Positions 1-8,653 are shown, numbered from the stretch's first letter. The stretch is DNA of 40,810 nt from an uncultured Eubacteriaceae bacterium (GCA_946497035.1 CAMMIW010000019.1:1-40810); one strand, 5' to 3'. Notes: generated by a model not told the origin, from the letters alone. Program-made: numbers and translations.

Positions 1-98
1 GGTTGTTTAATTCACTTTATATGATTATTTAGTTTTCAATGTTCAATTATATTGGTTATTTATTTTCACTAACTTTTCATCCGCTAGTTACTTATTAT
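1..98 (-). other. Probable leader of an rRNA operon running off the left edge
   Basis: Read on the minus strand, this stretch follows three tandem strong promoters and contains the sequence GAACATTGAAAACT at about 30-43. A (G)AAC-TTGAAAACT motif is common in leaders and spacers of Firmicute rRNA operons. No RBS or ORF follows before the window edge, which fits a stable-RNA leader better than an mRNA. The rRNA gene itself is outside the window, so this is inference. A plus-strand Phe/Leu-rich reading frame over 39-287 is judged spurious because it lies across the promoters. Confidence 0.5.
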
Positions 99-126
99 AT
101 TATAACCAATTTTTTCATTTTGTCAA
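99..126 (-). promoter_or_regulatory. Sigma-A promoter, third (most downstream) of a tandem triplet
   Basis: On the minus strand there is a perfect -35 TTGACA (121-126), a 16-bp spacer and a perfect -10 TATAAT (99-104). It is the strongest of three tandem promoters that point at the left edge. After the -10 comes a GTAACTAGCGGATGAAAA segment that resembles the start regions of the two promoters upstream. Confidence 0.85.
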
Positions 127-190
127 GCCTTTTTTTAATATTTTTTATTTTATTTTTCGACTTGTTTTTCATCGCTTTAACGACCAGACT

Positions 191-219
191 ATCTTATCAC
201 ATATTAAAATACTTGTCAA
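191..219 (-). promoter_or_regulatory. Sigma-A promoter, second of a tandem triplet
   Basis: On the minus strand the -35 is TTGACA (214-219), followed by a 17-bp spacer and the -10 TAAGAT (191-196). The following start region GTCGTTAAAGCGATGAAAA matches that of the flanking promoters. The -35 lies exactly 93 bp from those of the promoters on each side. Confidence 0.8.
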
Positions 220-283
220 GAATTTTTTTCATCTTTTTTACATTTTTGCTATTTCTTAACTATCTTGCGTTAGCGACTTATTC

Positions 284-312
284 ATAATATCATACATAAA
301 GTATAATGTCAA
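284..312 (-). promoter_or_regulatory. Sigma-A promoter, first (most upstream) of a tandem triplet
   Basis: On the minus strand the -35 is TTGACA (307-312), with a 17-bp spacer and the -10 TATTAT (284-289). The start region GTCGCTAACGC corresponds to GTCGTTAAAGC in the next promoter. AT-rich sequence upstream (313-365) could act as an UP element. Confidence 0.8.
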
Positions 313-385
313 TAATTTTTTTATATTTTTATAAAAAATTAAAAAAATTATTTTTAAATTATTTAAATTAGTATTATGGAGCTAT

Positions 386-424
386 AAAAAAGTGCTAACA
401 TTTTATATTATTAGCACTTTTTTT
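386..424 (-). terminator. Intrinsic terminator of the rpiR-to-ispH/S1 operon
   Basis: A 13-bp stem (AAAAAAGTGCTAA pairing with TTAGCACTTTTTT) with a 12-nt loop lies 5 bp after the stop codon of the ispH-S1 gene. A/U runs on both sides make it potentially bidirectional. It also insulates the operon from the tandem promoters that follow on the same strand. Confidence 0.85.
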
Positions 425-428
425 AAAA

Positions 429-2333
429 TTATTCTTCTATATTTTCTTCTTTTTGAGAGTCTACTTCTTTAATACTTAAGCTAATTTTTTTGTTATCAGT
501 ATCTATTTCTGTAATTTTAGCTTTAACAACTTGACCAATAGTTAAAGTTTCTTCCGCTTTAGCTATATGCTTTTGACAAATTTGAGAAATATGAACAAGT
601 CCATCTACACCTTCCTCTAATTCAACAAAAGCACCAAAATCTACAAGGCGAACTACTTTCCCCTCTACTACATCTGAAAGATGATATTTATCTTTAGCTA
701 AAACCCACGGATTTTTATCCGCATCTTTTAAAGAAAGAGAAATTTTATTTTTATCTTTATCCACTTCTAAAACATATACAGTAACTTTATCTCCTTCTTT
801 TAAAACATCACTAACTTTTTTAACTCTACCCCAAGAAAGCTCAGAAATGTGTATAAGCCCATCTACACCACCAAGATCAACAAAAGCACCAAAATCTACA
901 ATACGGCTAACAGTACCTTCTAATTTATCACCAGATTTAATATTTTCATAAACTTTAGCTTTAGCTTCATCTTCCATAGCTTGAACTAAATCTCTTCTAC
1001 CTGCAATTATGCGGCGTTTAGCTTTGTTAAATTCAATAATGTTAAAATCAAGTTCTTGCCCTTTAAAGCTGCTTAAATCTTGAACAAATTTATTTGAAAT
1101 TTGAGAAGAAGGAACAAAAACTCTAACTCCATTAATGTTAGCTACAAGACCACCTTTAATAACATCAACTATTTTACCTTTTAAAATAGTTTTATTGTTA
1201 AAAGCTTCTTCTAATTCGTCAAAACCTTTGTTCATTTCTAATCTTTTTCTAGATAAAACAACATTACCGTCTCCATCATTCACTTTAACAACAAAAACTT
1301 CTATTTCATCGCCAACAGAAACAGCGCTTTTTAAATCTACGTTAGGATCATTAGAAAATTCAGATTTTTCTATAACACCATCTGCTTTATATCCGAGGTT
1401 AACAAACACTTCATTGTCTGTAACTCTTATAACACTACCCTTAACAACATTACCGCTATGTAATGTTTTAAAACTCTCATTTAACATTTCCTCAAAAGAC
1501 ATATTTTCCATTTCACTCATTTTATTTAAAGCCTCCTTTATTATAGCTGGTGGTGTTGACGCACCAGCAGTTATACCAATTTTAACATTTTTTTTAGAAA
1601 TATTCAACTGTAAATCTTTAATTGTTTCACATAAATAGGTATTTTCACAATTTTTTTTGCAAATTTCGTATAATTTTTGTGTATTTGAACTACTAGTATC
1701 ACCTAAAACTATCATATAATCAACTTGTTTAGATAGTTCTAAAGCCTCTTTTTGTCTGTCATTTGTTGCGCTACATATAGTATTAGAAATTTTTATATTA
1801 TTATTTTTAATATTTGATAATAATTTTTCAAATACAGTAGTATCAAAAGTTGTTTGAGAAACTAAAACATATTGTTTATCGTCTTCTATATTTAAACTTT
1901 CAAATTCTTCTATACTATTTGCTATTAAAGCGGTATTGTTACAAAAACCATTTATACCTATTATTTCTGGATGGTTTTTATTACCAATAATAATAATATT
2001 TTTTCCATTTTTATAGTTTTCATCAACTATTCTATGAATTTTTTTAACAAAAGGACAAGTACAATCTACATACTCTATATTTTTTTCTTTTAAAAGCTTA
2101 TAAACAGTAGGTGGAACTCCATGAGAACGTATAACAACCTTTCCATTTATATCTTTTTCTAAGCTTTCAATTATTTCAACCCCTTGTTTTTCAAGATCTT
2201 TAACAACATTTTTATTGTGTATAATAGGCCCATATGTATATATTTTATCATTTTTAGACTTTTCATACACACAATCTACTGCCAATTTTACACCAAAGCA
2301 AAAACCAGCAGATTTTGCAAGTATTACTTCCAT
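429..2333 (-). CDS. ispH: IspH-ribosomal protein S1 fusion (HMBPP reductase + four S1 domains)
   Basis: Residues 1 to about 283 are 4-hydroxy-3-methylbut-2-enyl diphosphate reductase, the last MEP-pathway step making IPP and DMAPP. The three Fe-S cluster cysteines are visible as Cys12 (GFCFGV), Cys93 (DCTCP) and Cys187 ([10 protein letters not shown]), with IHN at 38-40, SHG at 70-72 and HPE at 121-123. Residues from about 295 onward hold four S1 RNA-binding repeats; the third and fourth carry the classic GAFV...GLVHIS pattern. The C-terminal half is the cell's likely S1-like protein. The fusion is one uninterrupted 634-codon frame and is a known arrangement in Clostridia. It is the last gene of a five-gene operon, with plsC ending 18 bp upstream and a terminator just after it. 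The start ATG precedes an IspH-typical N-terminus ([15 protein letters not shown]). Confidence 0.95.
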   Translation of the reverse strand: MEVILAKSAGFCFGVKLAVDCVYEKSKNDKIYTYGPIIHNKNVVKDLEKQGVEIIESLEKDINGKVVIRSHGVPPTVYKLLKEKNIEYVDCTCPFVKKIHRIVDENYKNGKNIIIIGNKNHPEIIGINGFCNNTALIANSIEEFESLNIEDDKQYVLVSQTTFDTTVFEKLLSNIKNNNIKISNTICSATNDRQKEALELSKQVDYMIVLGDTSSSNTQKLYEICKKNCENTYLCETIKDLQLNISKKNVKIGITAGASTPPAIIKEALNKMSEMENMSFEEMLNESFKTLHSGNVVKGSVIRVTDNEVFVNLGYKADGVIEKSEFSNDPNVDLKSAVSVGDEIEVFVVKVNDGDGNVVLSRKRLEMNKGFDELEEAFNNKTILKGKIVDVIKGGLVANINGVRVFVPSSQISNKFVQDLSSFKGQELDFNIIEFNKAKRRIIAGRRDLVQAMEDEAKAKVYENIKSGDKLEGTVSRIVDFGAFVDLGGVDGLIHISELSWGRVKKVSDVLKEGDKVTVYVLEVDKDKNKISLSLKDADKNPWVLAKDKYHLSDVVEGKVVRLVDFGAFVELEEGVDGLVHISQICQKHIAKAEETLTIGQVVKAKITEIDTDNKKISLSIKEVDSQKEENIEE

Positions 2334-2351
2334 TATAATCCCTTTCTAAAA

Positions 2352-2942
2352 TTAATTATTTTCATTCATTAGCTTTTCAATTTCTGTCATAATTTCTTCG
2401 GTCATTTTATTTAAAAGCTCTGTTTTAGGCTTTTGACCTTTATATTTTTCAAAAGAAATAGGTTTACCTATATTCACTATAACTTTGCCTTTTTTTACAT
2501 AGTTTGCCGTAATACCAATAGGTACAACATCTACCCCACTTTTTAAAGCAAATAAAGAAACCCCATTTTTAGCTTCAGCGCTTTCACCTTCTTTAACTCT
2601 AGTGCCTTGAGCAAATATACCTAAAGCACCACCGTTTTTTAAAAGGTTTATGCTAAATTTTAAAGCATTTATATCTGTGCCTTCCCTATCAACTGGAAAA
2701 GCACAAAGTTGATGCATCCAAAAATTTTTAAATTTTGTATTAAAAAGCTCTTTTTTAGCAAAATAATGTATTTTTCTATTTCTAATGCTGCTACAAACTA
2801 TTACAGGATCAAAATTGCTAGAATGATTAGAACAAAATATTATACCATCTTTTTTAGGCACATTTTTTAAGCCTTTTACAATTACTTTAAATTTTAATCT
2901 GGTATAAACTTTAAGTCCAAATATAGCAAGATAATAAAACAT
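2352..2942 (-). CDS. plsC: 1-acyl-sn-glycerol-3-phosphate acyltransferase (PlsC family)
   Basis: This 196-residue protein belongs to the LPLAT/PlsC family, which acylates lysophosphatidic acid to phosphatidic acid at the membrane. The catalytic HX4D motif is present as NHSSNFDP near residue 39, and the substrate-binding block appears as FAQGTR instead of the more usual FPEGTR. A hydrophobic N-terminus (MFYYLAIFGLKVYTRL) is consistent with membrane association. It lies 8 bp downstream of the chorismate mutase-CMP kinase gene and 18 bp upstream of ispH-S1. The cmk-plsC-ispH/rpsA order is typical of Clostridia. Acyl-chain specificity cannot be read from the sequence. Confidence 0.9.
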   Translation of the reverse strand: MFYYLAIFGLKVYTRLKFKVIVKGLKNVPKKDGIIFCSNHSSNFDPVIVCSSIRNRKIHYFAKKELFNTKFKNFWMHQLCAFPVDREGTDINALKFSINLLKNGGALGIFAQGTRVKEGESAEAKNGVSLFALKSGVDVVPIGITANYVKKGKVIVNIGKPISFEKYKGQKPKTELLNKMTEEIMTEIEKLMNENN

Positions 2943-2950
2943 TTTTTCAC

Positions 2951-3985
2951 CTACTTTATATTTTCTTTAATTATTTTTATTATACAGTCAGAAACTTCAT
3001 ATATAGAAAGGTTTGTAGTATTTATAATTATAGCATCATCTGCCTTTTTAAGAGGTGCTATTTTTCTATTTTTATCTGCATCATCTCTTTCTATTATACC
3101 TTGTCTAACTTTATCATATTCAAATTTTTCATTTTTTAAAGAAAGCTCTTGGCATCTTCTTTTAGCTCTTTCATCTATATCTGCATCTAAATATATTTTA
3201 ACATTAGCGTTAGGTAAAACATTTGTTCCAATATCTCTACCGTCCATTATAACGTTGTTGCTATTTGCAATATTTCTTTGCATATTTAACAATCTTTCTC
3301 TAACGATAGGTATTTGAGCGATAACAGATGCATTTTTTGATATTTCTTGAGTTCTTATTTTTTCTGTAACATTTTCATTGTTTAAATAAATTTGTTGTAT
3401 ACCATTTTCAAATTTTAAAGATATATTTATATTATCAATATTTTTATTAACTTGTTGTTTGTTGTTACAATCTATATTATTGTTAAGACAATATAATGTT
3501 ATAGCTCTAAACATAGCACCTGTATCTACATATACAAAATTAAGCTCTTTACTAATAATTTTAGAAACAGTGCTTTTACCAGAACCTGCTGGCCCATCTA
3601 TAGCAACAGCAAAACCTTTGTTTTCCAATGTTAAATCTGGCCTTAGCTTTTTAGCATCTTTTAAATATATATGCTTTATATTTTGTTTTTTTACATCTAA
3701 ATTAACGGTAAGCATCACTCTTATACACATAGGTAAGCTTTGTTCTACGTACATTTCTTGTAAACACATAATAGCACAATCTGTTATACCTATATTTCTA
3801 GTAGCAATAGCAGGATATGCCTTAGTAATATCTTTTGTTGTAGAAAAAATAATATTTATTATATTTTCTTTATTTATATTATTTTTTTCAATTATTTGGT
3901 TTAATAAAATTTCAGTATTTATAATAATATTTTCTTTCGTATTTTCTTCTATAGTTATAGCACCTCTAATAGAACAAATATTCAT
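2951..3985 (-). CDS. cmk: Chorismate mutase (AroH type)-cytidylate kinase fusion
   Basis: The 344-residue protein has two domains. Residues 1 to about 120 match AroH-type monofunctional chorismate mutase (chorismate to prephenate, for Phe/Tyr synthesis). The catalytic residues of the B. subtilis enzyme have equivalents: Arg7 in SIRGA, Glu77 in CLQEM and Arg89 in CIRVM, and the family's LRPDL motif is at 114-118. Residues about 125-344 are CMP/dCMP kinase: P-loop GPAGSGKST at 131-139, then DTGAMFR, MDGRDIGT and RAKRRCQEL. The frame is continuous and the linker is only a few residues, so this looks like a genuine bifunctional protein. Cmk normally stands alone in this operon. The start codon has an RBS (GGAG) within the 9-bp gap after the upstream oxidoreductase gene. 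Confidence 0.92.
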   Translation of the reverse strand: MNICSIRGAITIEENTKENIIINTEILLNQIIEKNNINKENIINIIFSTTKDITKAYPAIATRNIGITDCAIMCLQEMYVEQSLPMCIRVMLTVNLDVKKQNIKHIYLKDAKKLRPDLTLENKGFAVAIDGPAGSGKSTVSKIISKELNFVYVDTGAMFRAITLYCLNNNIDCNNKQQVNKNIDNINISLKFENGIQQIYLNNENVTEKIRTQEISKNASVIAQIPIVRERLLNMQRNIANSNNVIMDGRDIGTNVLPNANVKIYLDADIDERAKRRCQELSLKNEKFEYDKVRQGIIERDDADKNRKIAPLKKADDAIIINTTNLSIYEVSDCIIKIIKENIK

Positions 3986-3994
3986 AAATTTCTC

Positions 3995-5233
3995 CTAACT
4001 ATTTATATTATTACCTGCTAAATAACCTGTAGCAAAAGCTATTTGTAAATTAAATCCACCTGTATAGCTATCTACATCTATAACTTCTCCAGCAAAATAT
4101 AAGTTATCTATAATTTTAGATTTCATAGTACTTGGATCTATCTCATCTACACATATTCCACCGGCAGTAACAACTGCCTCGTTATAGCCATTATCCCCTA
4201 TTATAGTTATAGGCAATTTTTTTATTATATTGCAAAGTTTTTTTCTTTCATCTTTTGTAATAGAGTTTACTTTTTTATTTTCATCTATGTTACACAGTTT
4301 TATTATAACAGGAATAATTTTTTGTGGTAATAAATCATCTAAACTATTTTTAAATGATTTATTAATAAATTTTTCAAAATCTCTAAGTATTCTACTGTCA
4401 AGCTCTTTATCTGTTAACGCAGGCTTTAAATCTATATAACCTGTTATTTTATGGTTGTTATATTTTCCTACAAGACTTCTGCTACCTTTTAAAACTAAAG
4501 GGCCTGTTATACCAAAATGGGTAAACATCATCTCACCAAAATTTTTATAAACATTTTTATTGTCTATCAAAATATTTAGCTCCACATTTTTAAGGCTAAG
4601 TCCTTGTAGATCTTGGCACCATTTTTCTGCCAATTTAAGTGGAACTAAAGATGGGTATAATTTAGTAACTTTATGTCCTAGTTTTTTAGCAAATTTAAAA
4701 CCATCACCGTCAGATCCTGTAACAGGGTAAGATAAACCACCTGTAGCAATTATAACATTTTCAACATCTATTTTTTCCCCATTAACTATGGCTTTTATTA
4801 TTTTATTATTCTCTAATATTAAATCTTCTACATTACAATTTAGCCTTATATCTACCCCTCTATCTTCCATAAATCTGGTAAGAGCTTTCACTATATCGCT
4901 AGATTTTTCAGAAACAGGAAAAACTCTATTGCCTCTTTCTACTTTAACTTTAACGCCAAGCTCTTCAAAAAAATTCATAGTAGCATAGCTATCAAAAGTA
5001 TAAAAAGCACTATATAAAAAATAAGGATTCCCAGGGGTATTTTGTATGAGCTCTTCCACATCACAAGCATTGGTAACATTACATCTACCTTTACCCGTTA
5101 TAAAAAGCTTTCTACCTAGTTTTTTATTTTTTTCAAAAAGTATAACATTATTATTATTTTTAGCGGCAAAACCGCTAGCTATCATACCAGCAGGGCCACC
5201 ACCAATTACTATTGTATTTTTCATATTTTTCAC
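3995..5233 (-). CDS. NAD(P)/FAD-dependent oxidoreductase (HI0933-like flavoprotein)
   Basis: The 412-residue protein starts with a dinucleotide-binding fold (GGGPAGMIASGFAA) and has the family's GKGRCNVTN block near residue 48. Further family features are ATGGLSYPVTGSDGDGF in the middle and a C-terminal FAGEVIDVDSYTGGFNLQ FAD-contact motif. Members of this family (B. subtilis YtfP-like) are widespread flavoproteins of poorly defined function. In many Clostridia the gene sits directly upstream of cmk, as here. Its start codon is immediately adjacent to the stop codon of the RpiR-family gene (5234), so translation is likely coupled. The substrate is unknown. Confidence 0.85.
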   Translation of the reverse strand: MKNMKNTIVIGGGPAGMIASGFAAKNNNNVILFEKNKKLGRKLFITGKGRCNVTNACDVEELIQNTPGNPYFLYSAFYTFDSYATMNFFEELGVKVKVERGNRVFPVSEKSSDIVKALTRFMEDRGVDIRLNCNVEDLILENNKIIKAIVNGEKIDVENVIIATGGLSYPVTGSDGDGFKFAKKLGHKVTKLYPSLVPLKLAEKWCQDLQGLSLKNVELNILIDNKNVYKNFGEMMFTHFGITGPLVLKGSRSLVGKYNNHKITGYIDLKPALTDKELDSRILRDFEKFINKSFKNSLDDLLPQKIIPVIIKLCNIDENKKVNSITKDERKKLCNIIKKLPITIIGDNGYNEAVVTAGGICVDEIDPSTMKSKIIDNLYFAGEVIDVDSYTGGFNLQIAFATGYLAGNNINS

Positions 5234-6118
5234 CTAAAAAAAGTTTTTACTTGGTTGATAATTATATACCTGATATTCGCTCCAGATATTTTCTAGTTTT
5301 TCAAGTGTAGTTATCATCTCATCTTTTTTAGCAACACTAATAGCAACAAGCAAAGCATTTATAACACTTAGCGGAGCAACTAAAGAATCTATAAAGGAAA
5401 CCATATCACTTCTAGCTATAAGACTATTAGTAGCAAAATTTACAAGGGGCGAATATTTGCTATCAGTTATAGCAATAGTTGTAGCTTTTTTAGAAAAAGC
5501 ATACTCCATAGCTTTAATAGTTCTTCTAGAATATCTAGGAAAACTAATTCCTATTAAAACGTCATTTTCTTCTATTCTAAATATTTGCTCAAATATTTCG
5601 GTAGCGGTAGAAGAATTTACATAAACAACATTATCAATCATAAGGTTAAGATAAAAAGCTAAAAAGGAAGATAAAGAATTAGCACTCCTAACACCTACTA
5701 TATAAACTTTTTTAGCTTTCAATATTTTTTCAACACATTGCTCAAAAGATTTTTTATCTATAGTTGATAATGTAAATTTTATACGCTCTGTATCTTTTTC
5801 TAAAATATTAGTTAAAACATCTTTGTTACTTTTAGACATTTGTTCAGCAGAAACTCTCATTCGCTGTGCCGCCGTAAGCTTAATTTTAATAAGTGCTTCA
5901 AGCTCTGTTTGCATTTTAGGGTAACCGTCAAAGCCCATTTCGGTTGCAAATCTTACAACGGTAGACTCGCTAACTCCTGCTTCTTCGCCTAGCTTTGATG
6001 CCGTCATAAAAGCGGCCTCATCATAATGTTCTAATATAAAAGATGCTAACCTTTTTTGCCCTTTGCTTAAAGTTGGCATTTTTTCATTTATTTTATTAAA
6101 TAAATCATCTTCAAACAT
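5234..6118 (-). CDS. MurR/RpiR family transcriptional regulator
   Basis: The 294-residue protein has an N-terminal HTH of the RpiR type (ASKLGEEAGVSESTVVRFATEMGFDGYPKMQ, about residues 40-72) and a C-terminal SIS sugar-phosphate isomerase-like domain (about 125-260). The SIS domain includes VYIVGVRSANSLSSFLAFYL and the ISFPRYSRRTIKAMEYA segment. Family members sense phosphorylated sugars or amino sugars. It is the first gene of the operon ending in ispH-S1, behind a good promoter at 6176-6204. No sugar-metabolism gene is adjacent, so the effector and targets are not evident; it may regulate elsewhere or itself. Confidence 0.88.
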   Translation of the reverse strand: MFEDDLFNKINEKMPTLSKGQKRLASFILEHYDEAAFMTASKLGEEAGVSESTVVRFATEMGFDGYPKMQTELEALIKIKLTAAQRMRVSAEQMSKSNKDVLTNILEKDTERIKFTLSTIDKKSFEQCVEKILKAKKVYIVGVRSANSLSSFLAFYLNLMIDNVVYVNSSTATEIFEQIFRIEENDVLIGISFPRYSRRTIKAMEYAFSKKATTIAITDSKYSPLVNFATNSLIARSDMVSFIDSLVAPLSVINALLVAISVAKKDEMITTLEKLENIWSEYQVYNYQPSKNFF

Positions 6119-6175
6119 ATTTTATATCCTTTAAAAAATTTATTTATTTTATGTTAAATAAAATATTCTCTATTT

Positions 6176-6204
6176 ATAATATATTAAAAATTGCTAAACT
6201 TCAA
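6176..6204 (-). promoter_or_regulatory. Sigma-A promoter of the rpiR-ispH/S1 operon
   Basis: Minus strand: -35 TTGAAG (6199-6204), 17-bp spacer, -10 TATTAT (6176-6181), about 58 bp upstream of the regulator start codon. It lies just downstream of the terminator at 6230-6259, as expected for a new transcription unit. Confidence 0.7.
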
Positions 6205-6229
6205 GTATATATTTAAACTTTTAAATTAA

Positions 6230-6259
6230 AAATAAAGGATACTAAAAAATAGTACCCTT
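6230..6259 (-). terminator. Intrinsic terminator downstream of the M20 gene
   Basis: Minus strand: the stem AAGGGTACTA / TAGTATCCTT (one G-U pair) has a 5-nt loop and is followed by TTATTTTT. On the plus strand the same position would be an A-C mismatch, so the minus orientation is favoured. It separates the M20 gene and the structured element from the rpiR operon. Confidence 0.7.
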
Positions 6260-6308
6260 CATAATGAAGATAAAATAAAATTTATAAATTCAATATTATA
6301 AAAACAAG

Positions 6309-6373
6309 AAGCCCAACGTAAGCTCACGTGGTATTATTGTCACTGCCCCATAGAGATACGGTTGGTTGGGTTT
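6309..6373. other. Unassigned structured intergenic element
   Basis: In the 320-bp gap between the M20 and rpiR genes, 6309-6317 (AAGCCCAAC) pairs over nine positions with 6365-6373 (GTTGGGTTT). Inside are ACGT/ACGT (6316-6329) and a GTGGT...GTCAC hairpin (6328-6343). GC content is clearly above the surroundings. Pairing is better on the plus strand, where two positions become G-U pairs rather than A-C mismatches. A U-rich tail exists only on the minus strand (TTCTTGTTTTT). I could not match it to a known riboswitch or sRNA family, so the strand is left open. Confidence 0.4.
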
Positions 6374-6440
6374 AAAAATATTAAAAAACTTGCTTTAAAA
6401 ATTAAAACTAAAAATTTTAATAAAAAAATTATCACCTTTT

Positions 6441-7778
6441 TTAATTTTCCATATAGTTATATGTATGCATTATATTATTATCTTCTAAAAATTTTAAATA
6501 TTGTTTAATTGTATATTTAGGTTTAAAATTATTTAATACATCTTTCCCATTTTTAGCATTATCATACAATAAATCTATTAATGTTAAAGCCATAGCTTTG
6601 GCAGAATTTATATATCCCATTTCTTCATCTACCATAGTATAATCTTTTGTATGAAAATCACCAGTAGCTCCCATCATATAAGGATGAATACAAGGCATAA
6701 TTTGTGATAAATCTCCCATATCCGTTGAGCCACCACCTTTGTTTAAATCTATTATTTCTTCCTCTTTAATATTTAAAAAGTTTATAAGATTGCTTTTAAA
6801 TAAACTGTTCATTTTATCATCTGTTTCTAAAGATAAATAACCTATAAAATCTTCTATAATAACTTTGCCACCAATAGCGAGAGCAGCAGCTTGTAAAGCT
6901 CTATTAAATTTTTTGTTAGCATCTATCATAGCTTTTGCATTGTTAGCTCTTACCATAGCTTCCATAGTAACTTTATTAGGAACAACATTAACCGCATCTC
7001 CACCGTGATTTATTATATAATGCACTCTAACTGTATCTTCATCTTTAAATGTATCTCTAAGGGCGTTTATATTATTAATTGCAAGATTAGCCATAGTAGC
7101 CGCATTTATGCCTAAATGAGGTGCACCACCCGAATGTGCCGATTTACCAATAAAAGTTATACCTTTTTCAATAAAACCATTAGACTTTCCTTTTATAATA
7201 CATTTTTTATTTTCTTTTATGCTACCAAGATGAAACATCATAGCCATATCAACATCATCAAAATAACCTTTATGTATAAGCTCCTGTTTGCCACCTACAT
7301 ATGTTATCATTTTATTATCTTGTAAATATTTTCTATATTCAAGCTCTATACCTTCTTCGGCAGGAACGGCCATAAAATCTATTTTGCCATCTAAATATTT
7401 AAATACGCCCGATTTAACTAAACCAATAGCACAACCTAACATACCTGCCATTTGGGCATTATGTCCACAACAATGGATAGCACCACCTTCTTTTGCATCT
7501 TTATGTTCAGGGCAAGATAAAGCATCAAGCTCACCTAAAATAGCCACTTTAGGCCCTTGTTTATCTTCATTTATAGAGGCTTTACAGCCTGTTACAGCTA
7601 TATTTTCTTCCACCTTAAGGCCTAAATCTTTTAATGTTTTTATAGCTATATCTGTAGCTTTAAACTCTCTGTAAGAAAGCTCAGGGTTGTTATATATATA
7701 TTTACCTATATTAATAATAGTTTCTTTATTTTTATCTATTTCATCTAAACACATTTTTTTTAATTGATTAATATCCAT
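6441..7778 (-). CDS. M20 family metallo-amidohydrolase/peptidase (AbgB-like)
   Basis: The 445-residue protein resembles M20D amidohydrolases related to p-aminobenzoyl-glutamate and indole-acyl amino acid hydrolases. Visible motifs are GELDALSCPEH, CCGHNAQMAGMLG (metal-binding HN region), VPAEEG (catalytic/metal Glu pair), MMFHLGS, the dimerisation-domain start around SAHSGGAPHLG, and GGGSTDMGD near the C-terminus. The last two are typical of the AbgB-like subgroup. It likely hydrolyses an amide bond of a small N-acyl amino acid in the cytoplasm; the substrate is not determinable here. It has its own promoter at 7809-7837 and follows a permease and a CdaR-type regulator on the same strand, suggesting a small uptake/degradation locus. 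Confidence 0.85.
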   Translation of the reverse strand: MDINQLKKMCLDEIDKNKETIINIGKYIYNNPELSYREFKATDIAIKTLKDLGLKVEENIAVTGCKASINEDKQGPKVAILGELDALSCPEHKDAKEGGAIHCCGHNAQMAGMLGCAIGLVKSGVFKYLDGKIDFMAVPAEEGIELEYRKYLQDNKMITYVGGKQELIHKGYFDDVDMAMMFHLGSIKENKKCIIKGKSNGFIEKGITFIGKSAHSGGAPHLGINAATMANLAINNINALRDTFKDEDTVRVHYIINHGGDAVNVVPNKVTMEAMVRANNAKAMIDANKKFNRALQAAALAIGGKVIIEDFIGYLSLETDDKMNSLFKSNLINFLNIKEEEIIDLNKGGGSTDMGDLSQIMPCIHPYMMGATGDFHTKDYTMVDEEMGYINSAKAMALTLIDLLYDNAKNGKDVLNNFKPKYTIKQYLKFLEDNNIMHTYNYMEN

Positions 7779-7808
7779 TTTAAAAACCCTCCTATTTATA
7801 TTTTTTAT

Positions 7809-7837
7809 ATAATATCATATAAAAATATAAAAATCAA
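7809..7837 (-). promoter_or_regulatory. Sigma-A promoter of the M20 gene
   Basis: Minus strand: -35 TTGATT (7832-7837), 17-bp spacer, -10 TATTAT (7809-7814), 30 bp upstream of the ATG. The -35 lies in the palindrome AAAATCTATTGATTTT, a possible operator overlapping the promoter. Confidence 0.65.
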
Positions 7838-7879
7838 TAGATTTTTGAATATTTATTACTTGAGATTGTATATTTATAA

Positions 7880-8653
7880 TTAAATATATTTTAATATATT
7901 ATAAATATTTATAAATATTAAACCTACTAAAACAATTATAAAAAATTTTTGTGTTTTATTATTATTCATTTTTTTAGATATTTTAGTTCCTATTAAAGCA
8001 CCTAAAACACCACCTAAACACATAACAATAAGCATACTATATTTAAAATTAGGTATACCAAAATAAAAAGTTGAGATTAAGCTAAATAGTTGAGAAAAAA
8101 ACACAACAATTAAAGATGCTAATGCAGTTTCTTTAGGTTGTAAAGAATAAAAATAATATATAATAGCAATATTTAAAGGGCCTCCACCTATACCTAAAAA
8201 AGAAGATATAATACCAAGAAAACAACCTAAAATTGTAGTAACAATTTTAGATGTAATGTTTTTACATTTTAGCTTATTTTTTAAAAACATATAAATTAAG
8301 ATAAAAATATTTATTATAAATAATAAAATAGATTGAACTAATAATATTATGTTATTTTGAAAAGTTTTTAATATTATATCAAATAGTTGTTTGCCTATTA
8401 TACCTCCAATACTCGCACCTATACCGAGAAAAATAGGTATAGCAAAATTTAATTTTATATTTTGGTTTTTATTTTTATATAAAGATACGATAGACATACA
8501 TAAAACGGTACAACCAGATAAAAAGCTTAATGTGGAGCTACTCATAATACCAAAGCTATCTATAATAGGCTTTATTATTATACCTCCACCTATACCACTA
8601 ATAGCGCCTATTATACAGGCTATCAAACATATTAAAAATAATATTATTTCCAT
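7880..8653 (-). CDS. TauE/SafE-family membrane permease
   Basis: The 257-residue protein is almost entirely hydrophobic with about eight predicted membrane segments. It shows the internal duplication typical of TauE/SafE (DUF81) proteins: ISGIGGGIIIKP near the N-terminus and SSFLGIGGGPLNIAIIYYF in the second half. Family members export or import small organic anions such as sulfite, sulfoacetate or taurine-derived compounds. The gene starts 17 bp after the CdaR-like regulator and is probably co-transcribed with it, with the M20 hydrolase following. The transported compound is unknown. Confidence 0.85.
   Translation of the reverse strand: MEIILFLICLIACIIGAISGIGGGIIIKPIIDSFGIMSSSTLSFLSGCTVLCMSIVSLYKNKNQNIKLNFAIPIFLGIGASIGGIIGKQLFDIILKTFQNNIILLVQSILLFIINIFILIYMFLKNKLKCKNITSKIVTTILGCFLGIISSFLGIGGGPLNIAIIYYFYSLQPKETALASLIVVFFSQLFSLISTFYFGIPNFKYSMLIVMCLGGVLGALIGTKISKKMNNNKTQKFFIIVLVGLIFINIYNILKYI

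Noticed and set aside
39..287. Plus-strand frame of 82 residues, Phe/Leu-rich
   Set aside because: It covers two complete tandem promoters and part of a third on the opposite strand, has no RBS and has a composition expected from T-rich DNA.
1135..1638. Plus-strand 167-residue frame inside the ispH-S1 gene, and similar antisense frames elsewhere (for example 3459-3998, 13574-14113)
   Set aside because: They are antisense shadows of well-recognised genes with no RBS or family similarity.
6309..6373. Riboswitch controlling rpiR on the minus strand
   Set aside because: A terminator (6230-6259) and a separate promoter (6176-6204) lie between it and rpiR, so it is not in that gene's leader.
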